64,000 nucleotides of DNA. Source: Sulfitobacter delicatus (GTDB taxonomy: Bacteria > Pseudomonadota > Alphaproteobacteria > Rhodobacterales > Rhodobacteraceae). The notes under the pieces were generated by a model that worked only from the letters and a program-made list of their open reading frames with translations, ran no database searches and was not told the origin of the DNA. Within the stretch, counting starts at the first letter, position 1. Each line of letters opens with the position of its first letter. Shown in pieces: positions 17,503 through 27,307 of the stretch. The position numbers were made by a program, and so were the translations under genes. The DNA is taken from assembly GCF_900102535.1 (NCBI RefSeq), contig NZ_FNBP01000001.1, positions 310,001-374,000 of the forward strand. The letters run 5' to 3'.

Positions 17503-19767
17503 TCAGCGGCGGGTGCGGGTTACCTTGCGCTTGATCTTGTCCTTCTTGCGCTTGGCCTTGACCGCCTTGCCCCGCGGGTTGCGCCCTGCCGGACTGCGCC
17601 GCGCGCCTCCGCCTTGCTTCACCTTCTGGTCTTCGATCTCCAGCAGTTCCAAGGCAATGCCGCCCGTCACAGGAACCGCTTCGGCCAAGCGCACAGTGAC
17701 CCGCTGGCCGATGCCGATCATCATACCAGTATCAGACCCCATCAACGTCTGGGCCTCGGCATCGTGGTGGAAATACTCACGCCCGAGCGAACGCATGGGC
17801 ACCAGCCCATCCGCCCCGGTCTCGTCCAGCTTCACGAAAGCACCAAAACGCGCGATGCCGCTGATGCGCCCGGTGAACTCATTGCCGACACGCTCCGATA
17901 GGAAAGCCGCCAGATAACGGTCCGTCGTATCGCGCTCCGCCACCATCGAGCGGCGCTCGGTGTCCGAAATATGCGCGCCCGTCTGCTCCAGCCCTTCGAT
18001 CTCTTCGGGCGTCAGACCGTCCTTGCCCCAGCCATGCGCGGTGATGAGCGCACGGTGCACGATAAGGTCGGCATAGCGCCGGATCGGTGAGGTGAAATGC
18101 GCGTAGGAGCGTAGCGCGAGGCCGAAGTGTCCGATATGTGCGGGGCCGTAATAGGCTTGGGTGAGCGAGCGCAGGGTGCTGAGGTTGATCAGTTCTGCAT
18201 CATCGGTCCCCGCCGCCTGATCCAGCAAGCGGTTCAGATGCGAGGTCATCAGCACTTGCCCCTTGGCCAGCGTCAGCCCGGCGGCCTGTGCGGTTTCGCG
18301 CAGGGACTCCAGCTTCTCCGGCGAAGGCTCTTCATGGATACGGAACAGCAGCGGCGTTTTCTTTTTCAGCAGGGTCTCAGCAGCGGCAACATTGGCCAGC
18401 ACCATGAACTCTTCGATCAGCTTATGCGCGTCGAGCCGTTCACGGAAGTTCACCGATTTCACCTTGCCGTCGTCGCCCAATTCGATGCGGCGTTCCGGCA
18501 GGTCCAACTCCAGCGGCTGGCGCTCGGCGCGGGCCTGCTTCAACGCACCATAGGCGGCATAAAGCGGCTTCAGCACAGGCTCCAACAGCGGCCCGGTGCG
18601 GTCATTCGGGTTCCCGTCAATCGCGTCCTGCACCTCTTCGTAATGCAGCGAGGCAGGCGAGCGCATAAGCCCCCGGTGGAACGTATGGCCGATCTTGTTG
18701 CCCTTGGAGTCCAGCACCATGCGCACGGCGATACAGGCACGCGGCACGCCTTCGTGCAGCGAGCAAAGATCACCCGAAAGCCGGTCCGGCAGCATCGGCA
18801 CCACGCGGTCGGGGAAATAGGTCGAGTTGCCGCGCTTGCGCGCCTCGATGTCCAGCGCCGAGCCGGGCGTGACATAGGCGGCAACATCCGCGATGGCGAC
18901 CCAGACGACATGGCCGCCTTCGTTCTTCGGGTCCTCATCAGCATGCGCATAGCAAGCGTCATCATGGTCCCGCGCATCCGACGGGTCGATGGTGACCAAC
19001 GGCATATCGCGCAGGTCTTCGCGGCCCTTGAGACCCTGCGGCTTCGCGGCATCGGCTTGGGCCACGACCTCGTCGGGGAATTCATCCGGAATGCCATGCT
19101 GGTGAATGGCAATCAGCGACACGGCGCGTGGCGCGGACGGGTCGCCCAAACGCTCGACGATCCGTGCCCGAGGCGAGCCCATGCGCCCCTTCGGTCCGGC
19201 CTGCTCTGCCTCGACCAATTCGCCATCCTTGGCGCCGTGAGTTTGATCTGCACCCACCCGCCACTCACGGTCCGCGCCCTTGTCGATGGGCACGATATGA
19301 CCGCCCTCTGCGGCCTTGCGGAAGATGCCCAGCACCTTTTTCGGGTTGCTGCCAATGCGCCGAATAAGCCGCGCTTCGTAATGGTGGTCTTCGCCCTTCA
19401 CCAAGGTCAGCCGCGCCAAGATCCGGTCGCCTTCGCCAAGCGCGGGGTCGCTTTCACGCGGGATCAGCAGAACAATCGGCTCCGCCCCCTCGCCATGCCA
19501 TTCCATCGGTTTGGCAAACAGATCGCCATCGCTGTCCGGCCCCGTGACCAACAGCACCGACACCGGCGGCAGGCGGTCCGGGTCTTGATAGCTGCGCTTG
19601 CGCTTTTCCAGATGGCCCTCGGCCTCCAGCTCTTTCAGCACGCGCTTCAGGTCGATCCGCGCCGCACCTTTGATGCCAAAGGCTTTGGCGATGTCGCGTT
19701 TCGCGGTCAGCGTGGGGTTCTGTTCGATCCAGTCGAGGATCTCGGATTTGCTGGGTATCTTGCTCAT
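17503..19767 (-). CDS. rnr: Ribonuclease R
   Basis: RNase R is a 3'-5' exoribonuclease that degrades structured RNA. The 754-residue protein has an N-terminal winged-helix region (about 1-65, SKSEILDWIEQNPTLTAKRDIAKAF) and cold-shock-like domains (about 70-240). The RNB catalytic core has the metal-binding aspartates in TIDPSDARDHDDACYA (about 260-275). An S1 domain follows (about 630-715, GRISGIARFGAFVKLDETGADGLVPM), then a very basic tail (KAKRKKDKIKRKVTRTRR) that binds RNA. I chose ATG 19767 (MSKIPSKSE); the longer frame to 19803 overlaps the upstream stop and adds no family sequence. Confidence 0.95.
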   Translation of the reverse strand: MSKIPSKSEILDWIEQNPTLTAKRDIAKAFGIKGAARIDLKRVLKELEAEGHLEKRKRSYQDPDRLPPVSVLLVTGPDSDGDLFAKPMEWHGEGAEPIVLLIPRESDPALGEGDRILARLTLVKGEDHHYEARLIRRIGSNPKKVLGIFRKAAEGGHIVPIDKGADREWRVGADQTHGAKDGELVEAEQAGPKGRMGSPRARIVERLGDPSAPRAVSLIAIHQHGIPDEFPDEVVAQADAAKPQGLKGREDLRDMPLVTIDPSDARDHDDACYAHADEDPKNEGGHVVWVAIADVAAYVTPGSALDIEARKRGNSTYFPDRVVPMLPDRLSGDLCSLHEGVPRACIAVRMVLDSKGNKIGHTFHRGLMRSPASLHYEEVQDAIDGNPNDRTGPLLEPVLKPLYAAYGALKQARAERQPLELDLPERRIELGDDGKVKSVNFRERLDAHKLIEEFMVLANVAAAETLLKKKTPLLFRIHEEPSPEKLESLRETAQAAGLTLAKGQVLMTSHLNRLLDQAAGTDDAELINLSTLRSLTQAYYGPAHIGHFGLALRSYAHFTSPIRRYADLIVHRALITAHGWGKDGLTPEEIEGLEQTGAHISDTERRSMVAERDTTDRYLAAFLSERVGNEFTGRISGIARFGAFVKLDETGADGLVPMRSLGREYFHHDAEAQTLMGSDTGMMIGIGQRVTVRLAEAVPVTGGIALELLEIEDQKVKQGGGARRSPAGRNPRGKAVKAKRKKDKIKRKVTRTRR

Positions 19768-19799
19768 ATTTGAGCAGGTAGCACGCAGCCCCCCTGTCG

Positions 19800-20369
19800 T
19801 CATGGCAAATCGTGAATTTCATCCACGTCGCGCAGGGTTGAAACCTGCGCAATCCGGTAGCGGGGTAGGCTCGCGCGGCTGTCGGCCAGCGCATGGGGGC
19901 CAGACCAGCGCACCCCGTCAAAGAGCGTCGGCGGCGCGCGGCGGGGGTGTTTCAGCCCCACCAGCCAATAGCCCCCATCGGGCGCGGGGCCAAAGACCGC
20001 GTCATGCTGGCCAAGTGCATCAAAGGCCCGCGCCAGTTCCTTGCGGTTGATGCCCGGAATATCCGCCCCGATCACACAGGCAGGCCCCGGCGCCGCGCGC
20101 AGCATCCGCCCCATACGATCCCCGAGGTTGCCCCTACCCTGCGGCCAACGCGGCAGATGCGCGGGCCAGACGCGGCTTTGCAGCCCTTCGACATCAGGCG
20201 CCACGGCCAGCACCACCTGCCAGCGCGGGTCTTCGATCCGACGCAGCAACGCGCGGGTCTGGTGGCGAAACCACCATGCCGCGCCCACCATACCGAGGTC
20301 ACGTCCCAGACGGGTTTTCACCCGACCGGGGCGCGGCTCTTTGACCATGACGATCAGCGTTGGTTTCAC
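19800..20369 (-). CDS. DUF2064/TIGR04282 glycosyltransferase-like protein
   Basis: A 189-residue protein with a nucleotidyl/glycosyl-transferase A-type fold: [20 protein letters not shown] at the N-terminus, [22 protein letters not shown] near 95-115 and [15 protein letters not shown] near 125. The family (TIGR04282) includes proteins annotated in arsenosugar synthesis, but no arsenic genes are near, so the substrate is unknown. I chose a GTG start at 20369 because it overlaps the dapE stop as GTGA, which is typical translational coupling. The first ATG (20348) would remove the first beta-strand. Confidence 0.75.
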   Translation of the reverse strand: MKPTLIVMVKEPRPGRVKTRLGRDLGMVGAAWWFRHQTRALLRRIEDPRWQVVLAVAPDVEGLQSRVWPAHLPRWPQGRGNLGDRMGRMLRAAPGPACVIGADIPGINRKELARAFDALGQHDAVFGPAPDGGYWLVGLKHPRRAPPTLFDGVRWSGPHALADSRASLPRYRIAQVSTLRDVDEIHDLP

Positions 20370-21511
20370 GTGAAATAATCGCGGAGCACGCGGGCGTAGA
20401 TGGATTTGAGTTGATGGATATGCTCCACGCGCACATGCTCGTCGACTTGGTGCATGGATTGACCGACAAGGCCGAACTCCACCACCGGGCAATGCGCCTT
20501 GACGAACCGCGCGTCCGAGGTGCCGCCCGTGGTGGACAACTCAGGCTTCACCCCAGTCTCCGCCTCAACCGCGCTCGATACCAGATCAGACAGCGCGCCG
20601 GGCGGGGTGATGAAGCTTTCGCCCGAAATCTTGATGTCGACGTCCACCTGCACGCCAAAGGCTTCCGCGATCTTATCTGCCTCGCCGCGCAGCCATTCGC
20701 TGAGGCTCGCGCCCGAATGGTGGTCATTGAACCGGATATTCACCGCCCCGCGACACTGCGCCGGGATCACATTGGTCGCCTTGTTGCCGGTATCGACCGT
20801 CACCACGGCCAGTGTCGAAGGATCAAAGTGATCGCTCCCCTGATCCAACTCATGCGACGCCAGCCCGTCCATCAGCCGCATCATCGCGGGCAGCGGGTTG
20901 TTGGCGCGGTGCGGATAAGCGGCGTGGCCCTGCGTGCCCGTTACCTTAAAGTGCGCATTCATCGAGCCACGGCGTCCGATCTTGATCATGTCGCCCATCT
21001 GCTCGGGGCAGGTCGGCTCGCCCACGAGACAGACATCCATGCGCTCGCCCGCCTCGGCCATGTAGTCCAACAGCGCGGTGGTCCCGTCGAGCGCATCGCC
21101 CTCTTCGTCGCCGGTGATCGCCAATACGATGGAGCCGTCGGGGGGCGTGTCCTTCACAAAATCCACCGCCGCCGCGACAAAGGCCGCCACGCCCGACTTC
21201 ATATCGGTGGTGCCGCGGCCATACATGACGCCGTCCTTCACCTCGGCACCGAAGGGCGGCATGGACCAATCCGCCTCGTCGCCGATGGGCACCACGTCGG
21301 TGTGGCCGTTGAAGCCGAAGGACTTGGTATTGCCCTTGCTGCCCCAGCGGGCAAAGAGGTTGCAGATGCCGCCCCGGTCCACCCGCGTGCAGTCGAACCC
21401 GGCCGCAGTCAGCACTTCTTCCAGCACTTCAAGCGCGCCGTCGTTAGCGGGCGTCACAGAGGCGCAGCGCACCAGTTTCGCGGTAAGGTCGGCAGGGTCG
21501 AGACCGGACAT
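20366..21511 (-). CDS. dapE: Succinyl-diaminopimelate desuccinylase DapE
   Basis: DapE removes succinate from N-succinyl-LL-diaminopimelate in lysine and peptidoglycan precursor synthesis. It is a 381-residue M20 di-zinc hydrolase. Metal and catalytic motifs are [10 protein letters not shown] (H70), [11 protein letters not shown] near 97-107, [13 protein letters not shown] near 130 and VGEPT near 162, with a late MHQVDEHV ligand near 355. [10 protein letters not shown] near 325 is the substrate-side signature of DapE. dapD, which acts two steps earlier, lies 860 nt upstream on the same strand. Confidence 0.95.
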   Translation of the reverse strand: MSGLDPADLTAKLVRCASVTPANDGALEVLEEVLTAAGFDCTRVDRGGICNLFARWGSKGNTKSFGFNGHTDVVPIGDEADWSMPPFGAEVKDGVMYGRGTTDMKSGVAAFVAAAVDFVKDTPPDGSIVLAITGDEEGDALDGTTALLDYMAEAGERMDVCLVGEPTCPEQMGDMIKIGRRGSMNAHFKVTGTQGHAAYPHRANNPLPAMMRLMDGLASHELDQGSDHFDPSTLAVVTVDTGNKATNVIPAQCRGAVNIRFNDHHSGASLSEWLRGEADKIAEAFGVQVDVDIKISGESFITPPGALSDLVSSAVEAETGVKPELSTTGGTSDARFVKAHCPVVEFGLVGQSMHQVDEHVRVEHIHQLKSIYARVLRDYFT

Positions 21512-21629
21512 GACGGCTCCTTTTTACGGTTTTCCCGCTACTTTTGTGGGGAAATGAGCCGGATGCCAAGGGGCCAGACCGCAAATCCCCGCGAGGATCA
21601 GCAAGGTCGCGCAAAGCTGCGATGTTGGG

Positions 21630-21968
21630 TCAGTCGAAAAACGGCGTCATCTGCGCAACGATCACCGAGTTTTCCTCCAAAGCACGCTGCATCAACTCGC
21701 GTTCTTCGGCATCGATGTCTTGGCCCTCGGCTTCGCGCTCTTCCAGCGTGCCATAGCCGGTCACGTCCAGCGGGTTGGTATCCGCCTGCTTGAGGATCGC
21801 CACCGTTTCGCGCACCGCTTCGGCCTCATCAATGCCGGAGGCGAAACACATCAGCGCCGCGCCAGTCGCCTTGTCGGGCAAACCGTCGCCATCCTTGCGG
21901 CCAATCTGGACCAACAAGGTAAAGACCTGTTGCCGCGAGGGTTTCTTGGTTTTCTTGGGTTCAGACAT
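21630..21968 (-). CDS. Conserved hypothetical protein, Lys-rich start
   Basis: I do not recognise a named family. The 112-residue soluble protein starts MSEPKKTKKPSRQQVFTLLVQIGRKDGD. It is acidic later (LEEREAEGQDIDAEERELMQRALEENS) and has no signal peptide or membrane segment. Codon use looks like that of its neighbours, and the frame is clearly coding. The ATG is preceded directly by the U-tract of a terminator hairpin (21969-21998), leaving no room for a Shine-Dalgarno sequence. It may be made from a leaderless mRNA, or the true start may lie a little further in. Confidence 0.65.
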   Translation of the reverse strand: MSEPKKTKKPSRQQVFTLLVQIGRKDGDGLPDKATGAALMCFASGIDEAEAVRETVAILKQADTNPLDVTGYGTLEEREAEGQDIDAEERELMQRALEENSVIVAQMTPFFD

Positions 21969-21998
21969 AAAAAAGGCCGCCGATTGCTTTCGGCAGCC
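21969..21998 (-). terminator. Rho-independent terminator abutting a start codon
   Basis: On the minus strand an 8-bp stem (arms 21991-21998 and 21975-21982, one G-U pair, 8-nt loop) is followed by six U (21969-21974), then at once by the ATG of the 112-residue gene. It is the second of two terminators after the stress membrane protein gene. Confidence 0.75.
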
Positions 21999-22020
21999 CT
22001 ACCCGTTTCACCGGGGCTTG

Positions 22021-22048
22021 AAAAGAGGCAGCGGGATTGCCCGCCGCC
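22021..22048 (-). terminator. Terminator after the YeaQ-like gene
   Basis: On the minus strand a 9-bp stem (arms 22040-22048 and 22027-22035, one G-U pair, 4-nt loop) runs into UCUUUU (22021-22026). It lies 8 nt past the stop of the 84-residue membrane protein gene and is a good rho-independent terminator. Confidence 0.75.
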
Positions 22049-22056
22049 CTATCCGT

Positions 22057-22311
22057 TCAGGTCTTGCGGCGCACGAGGCGCGTGACCCAGATCAGCAAGC
22101 AGGCGCCAATCACACCGACAATCAACTGACCGAACCAACCGCCCAGCGTGCTGCCCACGATCATCATCAGCAACCAGTTGGCAACCAACGCGCCCAGAAT
22201 ACCGAGAATGATGTTCATGATCAGACCCATGTCAGATTTCATGATCTTCTCGGCGATCCAGCCTGCCAAAGCGCCCACGATAATTGCCGCAAACCAACCA
22301 ATACCCGTCAT
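22057..22311 (-). CDS. GlsB/YeaQ/YmgE-family stress-response membrane protein
   Basis: An 84-residue inner-membrane protein of the 'transglycosylase-associated' GlsB/YeaQ/YmgE family. It has three hydrophobic segments (about 5-21, 30-52 and 58-78). The family motif WFAAIIVGALAGWIAEKIM is followed by MGLIMNIILGILGALVANWL. The cytoplasmic tail is RLVRRKT. Relatives are induced by general stress, but their molecular job is unknown. It stands alone between dapD (57 nt upstream) and a double terminator. Confidence 0.88.
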   Translation of the reverse strand: MTGIGWFAAIIVGALAGWIAEKIMKSDMGLIMNIILGILGALVANWLLMMIVGSTLGGWFGQLIVGVIGACLLIWVTRLVRRKT

Positions 22312-22368
22312 GTCGTTAATCTCCTTTGAATTCAGAGTATAACGCCATGACGGGCCGTTTGGTTCCGA

Positions 22369-23196
<828 letters not shown>

Positions 23197-23365
23197 GGGG
23201 CTGGTCTCCGAATGATGAAAAGGCTTTTGCAGGCTATAGCCGCGTGCCGCCCGTGGTGCAATTGCCGGCCAAGCAAGGCGTGGTCAAACCGCATAAGACC
23301 GTGCATGTTGACCTAAAGAACAAACGCGCCACCTGAGCCAAGCCACACCAGAGAAAGACCCGAGG

Positions 23366-24229
23366 ATGACCGAGCACCACCGCCACCCCCTGCGCCGCGC
23401 TACCGTTGACCGCGCCAAGGTCGAAGACGCGCCAGACACACCACAAACACGCGCCCCCGCTTACCGTCTGGCCTTTACCGACGACGATTTCATGTGCCGC
23501 GAAGAATTGCGCCCGGTGCGGTTGCAGCTTGAACTGCTTAAGCCCGAAATGCTGCTCGATGCGCATGGCATCCAGTCGACCATCGTGCTCTTCGGCGGGG
23601 CGCGAATTCCTGAACCCGCTTTGAAGCACACGGCCCGAACCAAAACGCTCGCTGATCTGTCGCGCTTTTACGACGAGACCCGCGAGTTCTCGCGCCTGAT
23701 GACCGAAAAGTCGATGGAAGGCGGGGGCGTGGAAAACGTCATCGTCACCGGCGGCGGCCCGGGTGTGATGGAGGCGGGCAACCGTGGTGCGCTGGACGCG
23801 GGCGGCCAGTCCATCGGGCTTAACATCGTGCTGCCCTTCGAGCAGGCGCCGAACGAATACGTCACGCCGGACCTGTGCTTTAACTTCCACTATTTCGCGA
23901 TCCGCAAGATGCACTTCCTGATGCGCGCCCGCGCGATCTGCGTCTTCCCCGGCGGCTTTGGCACGATGGATGAGCTGTTTGAAGCGCTGACGCTGATCCA
24001 AACCGGCCGCATGAACCGCGTGCCCTTCTTGCTGTTTGGCCGTGAGTTCTGGGAAAAGATCATCAATTGGGACGCGCTGGCCGATGCAGGCACGATCTCG
24101 GCCGAAGACCTCGACCTGTTCCGCTTTGTCGAAAGCGCCGCAGAGGCGATGGAGGTGATCGACAATTGGGAAACTGCCCCCGCCCGCGAACATGTGCCGG
24201 GGCGGGAGGAAGTCGAAGATCAGGGCTGA
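23366..24229 (+). CDS. LOG-family protein (TIGR00730)
   Basis: A 287-residue Rossmann-fold protein of the LOG/'lysine decarboxylase-like' family. The signature GGGPGVMEAGNRGALDAGG is at about residues 130-148, and the catalytic PGGFGTMDELFEALTLIQTGRM is near 194-215. Proven members are nucleoside 5'-monophosphate phosphoribohydrolases (cytokinin activators in some organisms). The family is not a lysine decarboxylase despite old annotations. The N-terminal 70 residues are longer than in the short LOG proteins. It converges on the fusion gene and overlaps its end by 10 nt. Confidence 0.85.
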   Translation: MTEHHRHPLRRATVDRAKVEDAPDTPQTRAPAYRLAFTDDDFMCREELRPVRLQLELLKPEMLLDAHGIQSTIVLFGGARIPEPALKHTARTKTLADLSRFYDETREFSRLMTEKSMEGGGVENVIVTGGGPGVMEAGNRGALDAGGQSIGLNIVLPFEQAPNEYVTPDLCFNFHYFAIRKMHFLMRARAICVFPGGFGTMDELFEALTLIQTGRMNRVPFLLFGREFWEKIINWDALADAGTISAEDLDLFRFVESAAEAMEVIDNWETAPAREHVPGREEVEDQG

Positions 24230-27200
24230 CTGCCGGTCTCCGACAGGATCGCGCCGAGCTGATGCAGCAGCAGGTCGATCCCCTCAGCATCGACACAGAG
24301 AGGTGGCCGGACTTTCAGAATATTGTTGTCCGGCCCCTCGCAGCCAATCAATATCCGCGACGCTCGCATGCGGTTCAGGATATAGGCGGTCTGCTGCGTG
24401 GCCGGGCTGCGGCTCTCGCGGTCAGTGACCATCTCGACCCCCACAAAAAGCCCCATGCCGCGCACGTCGCCGATCAACGGGTATTGTTCCGCCAGTCCTT
24501 GCAGCCCCGACATCAAGCGCGTGCCCATCATGGCGGCGTTTTCCATCAGCCCTTCGTCATCGACGATATCGAGCACTGTTTTGCCGACCCGGCAAGACAG
24601 GGTCGAGCCGCCAAAGGTGGAAAAGAACTCCGGCCCCTTAGCAAAAGCTTTCGCGATTTCCGGCGTCGTCACCACCACACCGAGCGGATGACCGTTGCCG
24701 ATGGGTTTGCCCAACACGACAATATCCGGCAGCACACCCTGCGCCTCAAAGGCAAAGTAATGCTCCCCAAGCCGCCCCAGCCCGGTCTGCACCTCATCCG
24801 CGATACAGACGCCGCCCGCCGCTCGGATGCGCTGGTAGACATCTTTCAAATAGCCTTCAGGCGGCAAGATTTGCCCACCGACTGAAGGGAAAGTCTCGGC
24901 GATGAACCCTGCCAACCTGTGCCCCTTCGTCGCCATCCGCGCCAGCGCGTCATCAACCTGCGCCGCATAGGCCGCGCCGGGGTTCTCTGACCCGCGCCGA
25001 AATGCCCCGCGATAGTCATCGGGGATATCGACCAGTTCGACCCAATCGGACTGACCCGCCCCGCCCTTAGCGTTGAACTTATAGGCCGAGAGGTCCATCG
25101 CCCCGGTGGTGTTGCCATGGTAGCCGTGATCCAGCGTCACCATCCCGCGCCCACCGCTGGCTGCGCGCGCCAAACGCAATGCCAGTTCATTGGCCTCGCT
25201 GCCCGAATTAACGAACCAGCAGACTGACAACTCTGGCGGCAGTTTCGACAGGAGCTTTTCGGCAAAGGCCGCCTGCGCCGGATGCAGATAGCGCGTGTTG
25301 GAGTTCATCCGCGCTAGCTGATCCGCCACCACCGCCTGAATGCGCGGATGCGCGTGGCCGACATGGGGTACGTTGTTATAGGCATCGAGATAGGGCCGCC
25401 CCCATTCGTCAAACATATGATGCCGCCAGCCGCGCAGTAGCATCACCGGGTCGTCATAGGTGAGCTTGAGATTGCCGCCGAAATGGTCCCGCCGGATGCG
25501 GGCAACTTCATCTTTATCTGTGGGCTGCCAGCGCACATGGGCGTCAGGCAGGTTCAACAGCGCCGCCGGATTGGGGCAGATCGCCTCCCATAGATACAGC
25601 TCATCCGGGTCGGCCACACCGGGCCAATCGGTGCCCATGCCCGACAGCGTATAGGCCAGCTGAAAATGCAAATGCGGCGCCCAACCGCCGTTGCAATCCG
25701 CCGCGCCGAACTGGGCGAAAACTGCGCCTGCGGCAATCTCCTGCCCCTCTTTCAGGGCCGCGATACTGTCGGGATCAAGGTGGCCATAAAGCGTGTGGAA
25801 GACATCCCCCGTCGGCGTCTCATGCTTCAAAATCACCATACCGCCATAGTCGAGCGATCCGGTGCGGTTCTCAGTAAAGGCCACTTGGCCCGCCAAGGGG
25901 GCGCTGACCGGAGTGCCTGCGGGGGCAAAGACATCGACCCCCATATGCACCGTGCGCCGGTTTGAGGATTTCCACGGCCCTTTGCGAAAAGCGGGCGCGG
26001 TGTAGACCAAACGCGGCTCGCGGTAATAGCCCAGCCAGATGTCATCGGGTCCGAACCGGTCCGAACCAAGTGCGGCCGCCTCGGCATGGGTCATGTCAAA
26101 AGGGTTCCGCTGAGTGGCCACGGCTTCGACCGACAGTGATCCCATGGGGGCCGCATCCAGCGGCACGCCGATCACCGGGGCGAAACTGCCGCGCGCGCTG
26201 TCGATCCATGCAGCAATCCGAGCACTGGCGTCATCCAGCGGCAAGCCGCAAGCGGCCCGCAACCGGCAGCGCAGAAGTTCCGCATCCAGCGCCGCCCCTT
26301 CGAGGAAACGCCACGCCGGGGCCTGCGAGATCGTTACATAAGGATCGTCCGGGTTGTCCTGCGCCATCAGCGTCGAGTTCACCACGCTCATCGCCAGCCG
26401 CATCCGCAACAGCGGATACAGCGCGTCGATCTCTGCCCGCCTGAGCGGATTAACCTTGTGATAGCCTGCCACCAAGGCCGCCAGCGCCGCTTCCGGGTCA
26501 GCATGGTCAAGCACCACATAGGCCGCGCAGATTGCAAGGTCACAAATGCGGGGGGCGGCGCACATGTCGCCTAGATCGATCAACCCGCTTACCTCGCCTG
26601 CAGCGCCATTGCCGGTGACGAGAATATTGTAGTCGTTAAGGTCATTGTGCACCGCTTGCGGAGGCATCGCGGCAACCCGGGTCTGAGTAGCCTCAAATTC
26701 AGCGCAGATCTCCTCAAGCAAGGCACGGCGCTTTAGGTCGGCGATCGCACCCAGTTCCGAAGTGATCCAGTCAGCCTGCATCAAGTCCCATTTGAACGCC
26801 CGCGCCAGCCCCGGATGATCAAACCCCTCCAGCGCTGCGGCGAGGCCGCCTGCGGCGCGACCAAGCTCTTCGATCAAAACAGGCTGATGCGGATGGAGCT
26901 CTGCATAGCAGATGCCGGGCAGTGCCTCTTGCAGCCAAACCAACCGTACCTCACCCGCCTCATCTGCTGCTTCGACGAGCAGGTCGCCTGTTTGCGTGGG
27001 TTTCACACGCGGCATCGGCAGATTAGGAGCGACGTTTGCTACATGCGCCAGGGCCGCCACCTGCATGTCGATCAATCCGCGGTCACAAACTCTGCGCATG
27101 ACCTTAAGCACATAGCCCGCACCATCCCGCCCGGTGGCACGGAAATTGAGGTCATACTCCCCATCGAGCCTGCGCAGATCAGCCTCAATCCCCCAATGCT

Positions 27201-27231
27201 CAGCCAGCACCGTTGACCAATGTTGCAGCAT
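24220..27231 (-). CDS. Three-domain fusion: APH-type kinase / M23 peptidase-like / class III aminotransferase
   Basis: A 1003-residue protein with three full modules. (a) An aminoglycoside/choline-kinase-like domain (about 1-330) has the Brenner motif HNDLNDYN with H195 and D197 and a following LIDLGDM metal motif. (b) An M23 LytM-type domain (about 415-560) keeps the zinc ligands H429 and D433 in HMGVD and the HLH pair H520/H522. (c) A class III PLP transaminase (about 590-1000) has FVNSGSEANELALRLAR, IADEVQTGLGRLG and the Schiff-base lysine K842. No signal peptide is seen, so M23 hydrolysis of cell wall is unlikely. Kinase plus transaminase-fold phospho-lyase are consecutive steps for phosphoethanolamine or hydroxylysine breakdown in other organisms. 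A similar role here is inference. A GGGAGG site selects ATG 27231. Confidence 0.85.
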   Translation of the reverse strand: MLQHWSTVLAEHWGIEADLRRLDGEYDLNFRATGRDGAGYVLKVMRRVCDRGLIDMQVAALAHVANVAPNLPMPRVKPTQTGDLLVEAADEAGEVRLVWLQEALPGICYAELHPHQPVLIEELGRAAGGLAAALEGFDHPGLARAFKWDLMQADWITSELGAIADLKRRALLEEICAEFEATQTRVAAMPPQAVHNDLNDYNILVTGNGAAGEVSGLIDLGDMCAAPRICDLAICAAYVVLDHADPEAALAALVAGYHKVNPLRRAEIDALYPLLRMRLAMSVVNSTLMAQDNPDDPYVTISQAPAWRFLEGAALDAELLRCRLRAACGLPLDDASARIAAWIDSARGSFAPVIGVPLDAAPMGSLSVEAVATQRNPFDMTHAEAAALGSDRFGPDDIWLGYYREPRLVYTAPAFRKGPWKSSNRRTVHMGVDVFAPAGTPVSAPLAGQVAFTENRTGSLDYGGMVILKHETPTGDVFHTLYGHLDPDSIAALKEGQEIAAGAVFAQFGAADCNGGWAPHLHFQLAYTLSGMGTDWPGVADPDELYLWEAICPNPAALLNLPDAHVRWQPTDKDEVARIRRDHFGGNLKLTYDDPVMLLRGWRHHMFDEWGRPYLDAYNNVPHVGHAHPRIQAVVADQLARMNSNTRYLHPAQAAFAEKLLSKLPPELSVCWFVNSGSEANELALRLARAASGGRGMVTLDHGYHGNTTGAMDLSAYKFNAKGGAGQSDWVELVDIPDDYRGAFRRGSENPGAAYAAQVDDALARMATKGHRLAGFIAETFPSVGGQILPPEGYLKDVYQRIRAAGGVCIADEVQTGLGRLGEHYFAFEAQGVLPDIVVLGKPIGNGHPLGVVVTTPEIAKAFAKGPEFFSTFGGSTLSCRVGKTVLDIVDDEGLMENAAMMGTRLMSGLQGLAEQYPLIGDVRGMGLFVGVEMVTDRESRSPATQQTAYILNRMRASRILIGCEGPDNNILKVRPPLCVDAEGIDLLLHQLGAILSETGSQP

Positions 27232-27307
27232 GTTCCCTCCCCGCATTCTTCGCTGCCATAGACCGGCAAGCGGGGCGAAATGACAAGCCTTTTCCTTGGC
27301 TTGTCGC

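Noticed and set aside
18127..19773. 548-codon open frame on the plus strand
   Set aside because: It is antisense to rnr, whose catalytic motifs are intact.
26600..27231. Aminoglycoside resistance by the APH-like domain
   Set aside because: The domain is part of a three-module protein joined to a PLP enzyme and resembles metabolic amino-alcohol kinases; nothing else suggests resistance.
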